64,000 nucleotides of DNA, from the NCBI GenBank assembly GCA_014879575.1, contig JACSRU010000095.1:1-64000 (forward strand). Reading direction: 5' to 3'. Below are positions 61,583 to 64,000 of this stretch, piece after piece. The notes below the pieces were generated by a model. That model saw only the letters and a program-made list of their open reading frames with translations, had not been told where the DNA came from and did not search any database. This stretch comes from Chthoniobacterales bacterium. GTDB taxonomy: Bacteria > Verrucomicrobiota > Verrucomicrobiia > Chthoniobacterales > Terrimicrobiaceae. Every line of letters begins with the position of its first letter. The first letter of the stretch is position 1. A program made the translations under genes and the position numbers.

Positions 61583-62383
61583 TCAAAACAGTTCAACGAT
61601 GCCCTGTATATCGGGAGTTCCTCTTCGGGACTGCCCCGTCCGCACTTCGATGTTGTTCGCGATTTGCACTGTGATCGCGCTGTGGGTATGTCCACACAAG
61701 ACGGTGATTTTCGTTTTGGGGAAATGCTCACTAATCCGCTTGATCACCGCGCCCGCGGAAGCGTTCACGTAGTGAGGAAGTGTCATCGGCTCGCAAGGTC
61801 GGCCGTTAAACCACACGGCCTTCGCAAATGGGGGAACGTGCGTGGCGATGAACACGTGGCGGTAGCTCGACAGCACGTAAGGCAGCACCCGGCGAAAATA
61901 GGCACCCGATTCGCGCCCCAATCGCTCCATTTTGCGAAAACTCGGATAGTTCGATTGATACCTTAGGTCACGGATCGCGTCTTGATCGGGGAAACGGCGA
62001 ACTGTGCGCCGTCCGCCGTAGGCGCGACCGTCCGCCCAACCCCGATGACCAACCAGAACCGAAGTCGGGCTCAGGCGGATATTCTCCTCGTGGCCCAAGT
62101 GACAGAGATTTCGATGCTTCCTGCAGCACTCTGCCGCTATGCGGTCTACATCGGAAAAGCTGCCGCCATAAAAATCATGGTTGCCCAGGACGAAATAAAC
62201 CTTCCTGGGATGGCAGGCCACAGCCAGTTCACCCAAGTGCGCAGCAAGGGCGCTGGAAATGGAAATGTCACCGGTGATGACTGCGGCATCATAAACCCCC
62301 GATTTCAGCTTTTTGTAAAAGACCTGTCGCGTGACGTAATCCGCGTGGTCGAGGTGGATGTCGGTGAGCCAAAGAAGCTTCAT
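61583..62383 (-). CDS. Calcineurin-like metallophosphoesterase
   Basis: A 266-residue phosphoesterase with the five metallophosphatase motifs in order: LLWLTDIHLDHADY (DxH), AAVITGDISIS (GDx), FVLGNHDFYGG (GNHD), VFIATHVPP (H) and VLCGHTHSAITVQ (GHTH). The fold fits DNA/RNA-processing or cyclic-nucleotide phosphoesterases. It starts at ATG 62383, overlapping the paralogue pair. It sits in the operon that contains the coupling protein and could be an element backbone gene. Confidence 0.85.
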   Translation of the reverse strand: MKLLWLTDIHLDHADYVTRQVFYKKLKSGVYDAAVITGDISISSALAAHLGELAVACHPRKVYFVLGNHDFYGGSFSDVDRIAAECCRKHRNLCHLGHEENIRLSPTSVLVGHRGWADGRAYGGRRTVRRFPDQDAIRDLRYQSNYPSFRKMERLGRESGAYFRRVLPYVLSSYRHVFIATHVPPFAKAVWFNGRPCEPMTLPHYVNASAGAVIKRISEHFPKTKITVLCGHTHSAITVQIANNIEVRTGQSRRGTPDIQGIVELF

Positions 62384-62673
62384 GGAATTTTGTCGGGCTC
62401 GGGGCGGGAGTTGAACTGCATCCAGGGTTTTTCGTGAACGATGCGAAGGGAGACCTGAGCAATGGGTGAGACTCGCCATGCCACTGGCTCTGCCCAACTG
62501 ACGCGGCGGATCGGATCTGTGTAGCGGCGGAAACCACCAACGAACCGAAAGAGATCATCCTCCATCACCACGGCCCGGCAATAACCGCAGATAGAACTGA
62601 ATCGAGGAGCGGTGCTGAAAATGCTGATGACGGTTCCCCGTTGAGCCTCGAAAATCGGATACTCCAGTTTCAT
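62380..62673 (-). CDS. Small tandem paralogue C, unknown
   Basis: A 97-residue protein, related to the next gene upstream: both share the pattern xIFExQxGxVISIF, GYCRxVM, FIGGFxR, WAEPxxW, PxAxVSxxIxxExPWM. Beta-rich, no membrane segment. It overlaps both neighbours by four bases, so it is in one operon with the phosphoesterase and the coupling protein. No recognised family. Confidence 0.65.
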   Translation of the reverse strand: MKLEYPIFEAQRGTVISIFSTAPRFSSICGYCRAVVMEDDLFRFVGGFRRYTDPIRRVSWAEPVAWRVSPIAQVSLRIVHEKPWMQFNSRPEPDKIP

Positions 62674-62960
62674 GAGGATTTTCGGTCCGGCGAAATGCCA
62701 AGACGCATCCAGGGCTGTTCTCGAGCAATATCAATCGACACCTTCGCAAGCGGCACTGCGTCCCATTCGCATGACTCGGCCCAACAATGGCTCAGATCGA
62801 CATTCGAGACTCGCTTGAATCCTCCGATAAAATGCAGATGCGTCGGCGTTTGCATTACGCTGCGGCAATAACCGGTGAGAAAATGATGGTAGAGGACGGG
62901 AGTATAAATCTCCACGACGTAGCCGGATTGCGGCTCGATGATAAATGCTTCAAAATTCAT
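62670..62960 (-). CDS. Small tandem paralogue D, unknown
   Basis: A 96-residue paralogue of the gene that follows it, beginning MNFEAFIIEPQSGYVVEIYT and sharing GYCRSVM, HFIGGFKR, WAESCEW and REQPWM. The two copies sit between the coupling-protein gene and the phosphoesterase in an operon with four-base overlaps. A transfer role is likely from position but cannot be shown. Confidence 0.65.
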   Translation of the reverse strand: MNFEAFIIEPQSGYVVEIYTPVLYHHFLTGYCRSVMQTPTHLHFIGGFKRVSNVDLSHCWAESCEWDAVPLAKVSIDIAREQPWMRLGISPDRKSS

Positions 62961-64000
62961 GCTGTATGGGATGCATTCTTCGAACCGCTGATTGTTAAGG
63001 CAGCTTGATCACCCGCAGCTTTCCACTCCGCACCCAGAAAAGGCTGAAACGTCTCCCGCCGAGCTTCACCCGTAGCCCGGAAGACAACGGCCTCACCTGT
63101 TTTGAGCCGCCGGAGGTCCGCTCCTGTAAATTGCCGAGCCAGGGAACGTCCGGTCCTGGCACCAGCCCGCCAGCGCGTAGCAGGGCCGAATTGGTAGTTG
63201 GGAAGGCGAAACGCCGGTGGAGGAGGAACGGGAATGCGCTGCACCATGCCGCCCTCGTCCTCCAAATCCAGCGGGGAAGCCGACTCAAAATAGGCCAGCG
63301 TCTCCGGGCAATCGCAGCTCATGAAGACCTTGGTGGCGCAGTTGTTGAGAAGGTGATGGACACGCGCCGAAGACAGGGCGCGAGCCGACAACGCACTCAC
63401 GCTCTGCGCCGTGAGGATGCACGAGATCAAAGAATCCCGGCATTTATCCAAAAAGAAGGAATCACCTTCGTCCTCGGTGCCCGGCGTCATGAGCGATGGG
63501 AACTCGTCTCCGACGAAATACACCGGACGGACGCAGTTGACTGGGCGCCGGTTTTGTCCGTCGAAGTGGAAGCGGTGGCGGCGTTGCAAGGCACTCGTCT
63601 GGAACGCCGTCTTGATCAATGTCCGAAACACCTCGGCTTCTGGGCCGTAGTGAACGCGGCTCAAGGAAACGACCACCACACGGCCATGATCCATGATCTC
63701 ATCGGGAGCGAACTCCCATCCTGCCGAAGGAGTAAACAGTTGCGACAGCTTGCTGGCCGTTAGACACGACACATACGAGCGGGCGTAATTCATGATTGTG
63801 CCCCACGTCGAGGAAGCCAGATCCACCGTGTCGAAGTGCAGATATTCCAAGGCGAGTTTTGCCTCAAAATCGGAAATAGCTCCAAGTGCTTCCGCAAGTT
63901 TGACGGTTGATTCGGTATCGAGCAGGAGCTCCGAGTTTCGCTCGTTCCCCGCTTCATCGTCATCATCTCGCTTCATTTCGACACGCATCCGGCTGATAAG
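62957..64000 (-). CDS. Conjugative coupling protein (TraD/VirD4-like), 5' end outside window
   Basis: At least 347 residues of a TraD/TraG-type ATPase, open to the right edge of the window. The Walker B-like VRPVYFVGDEFPSLMTPG (about 170 residues into the visible part) and the TAQSVSAL motif (motif III-like Gln) match type IV coupling proteins; the Walker A with its N-terminal membrane part must lie beyond 64000. It would drive DNA substrates to the secretion channel. Visible residues near DGRVVVVSLSRVHYG match the TraM-recognition/TraD C-terminal region. Frame continues past 63988 with no stop. Confidence 0.75.
   Translation of the reverse strand, partial: LISRMRVEMKRDDDDEAGNERNSELLLDTESTVKLAEALGAISDFEAKLALEYLHFDTVDLASSTWGTIMNYARSYVSCLTASKLSQLFTPSAGWEFAPDEIMDHGRVVVVSLSRVHYGPEAEVFRTLIKTAFQTSALQRRHRFHFDGQNRRPVNCVRPVYFVGDEFPSLMTPGTEDEGDSFFLDKCRDSLISCILTAQSVSALSARALSSARVHHLLNNCATKVFMSCDCPETLAYFESASPLDLEDEGGMVQRIPVPPPPAFRLPNYQFGPATRWRAGARTGRSLARQFTGADLRRLKTGEAVVFRATGEARRETFQPFLGAEWKAAGDQAALTISGSKNASHTA

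Larger units (their letters stand above)
2849..64000. mobile_element. Putative integrative and conjugative element (right end outside window)
   Basis: The left boundary is a tRNA-Gly 3'-end copy (2849-2874) beside a tyrosine recombinase. Inside are an excisionase-like protein, an HUH relaxase candidate, two ParA-like ATPases, an AAA+ ATPase and a TraD/VirD4-like coupling protein, interleaved with arsenic, copper/cobalt and phage-defence cargo. Because the tRNA fragment is on the minus strand, an intact minus-strand tRNA-Gly is expected at the far end, beyond base 64000. No mating-pair-formation (T4SS) genes are in the window, so it may instead be mobilizable. The single-element interpretation is inference. 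Confidence 0.6.

Noticed and set aside
1..64000. CRISPR array
   Set aside because: No regularly spaced repeats of 23-40 bases or cas genes were seen; the only repeats are short tandem pairs and the two-copy 26-base unit at 34955.

Overview
The window is one end of a contig. Bases 5-37 are an exact Illumina Nextera read-1 adapter, so everything left of about base 38 is a library artefact. Gene content suggests a GC-rich Gram-negative bacterium, probably Verrucomicrobiota or a relative. The pointers are periplasmic and outer-membrane RND efflux parts, a Tat-exported copper oxidase, an ACR3/DUF6428 arsenic operon and a CusA with long insertions. No rRNA, ribosomal protein or intact tRNA is present to fix the taxonomy.

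Layout. (1) 39-2537: chromosomal flank carrying toxin-antitoxin debris: a truncated antitoxin plus PIN toxin, an intact vapBC pair, the C-terminal third of a LacI regulator and an orphan BrnA antitoxin. (2) 2849 to the right edge: most likely one integrative and conjugative element (ICE). It begins at a 26-nt copy of a tRNA-Gly 3' end, followed at once by a tyrosine recombinase and a small excisionase-like protein. Backbone genes are scattered through it: an HUH relaxase candidate (11039-12679), ParA (15910-16800), a degenerate ParA (41691-42302), an AAA+ ATPase, and at the right edge a VirD4/TraD-type coupling protein running out of the window. The other end of the element lies outside. (3) Cargo A, 5125-7993: an arsenic operon (arsR, arsC, DUF6428, ACR3, second arsC), with a DNA-modification-associated Nmad2 protein beside it. 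(4) Cargo B, 17596-37634: a contiguous defence island of nine same-strand genes. (5) Cargo C, 42598-61480: a large copper/silver and cobalt/nickel resistance island.

The defence island is the most interesting part. A ribbon-helix-helix regulator overlaps a 1760-residue DEAD/DEAH helicase that ends in DUF1998. The helicase overlaps a DrmD-like SNF2 helicase, followed by a DrmMI-like adenine methylase and an SMC-like ATPase with a long coiled coil. DISARM class 1 has drmD and drmMI but separate drmA, drmB and phospholipase drmC. Here one Druantia DruE-sized protein and the ATPase stand in their place, so the locus looks like a DISARM/Druantia/Hma hybrid. A second block follows on the same strand: DUF4062, AlbA_2, DUF262 (GmrS-like) and an HNH nuclease.

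The metal island combines a CusCBA tripartite pump, a second outer-membrane factor, a multicopper oxidase, a CopA-type P1B ATPase with two extra metal-binding modules, and small periplasmic Cys/His/Met proteins. It has two independent ECF sigma systems: a CorE-like sigma with a Cys-rich tail, divergent from copA, and a cnrYXH-like set next to a DmeF-type cation exporter. Most genes in these operons overlap by ATGA, indicating tight translational coupling. Two pairs of tandem paralogues of unknown function and a candidate cyclase-like/nuclease-like pair are also noted.
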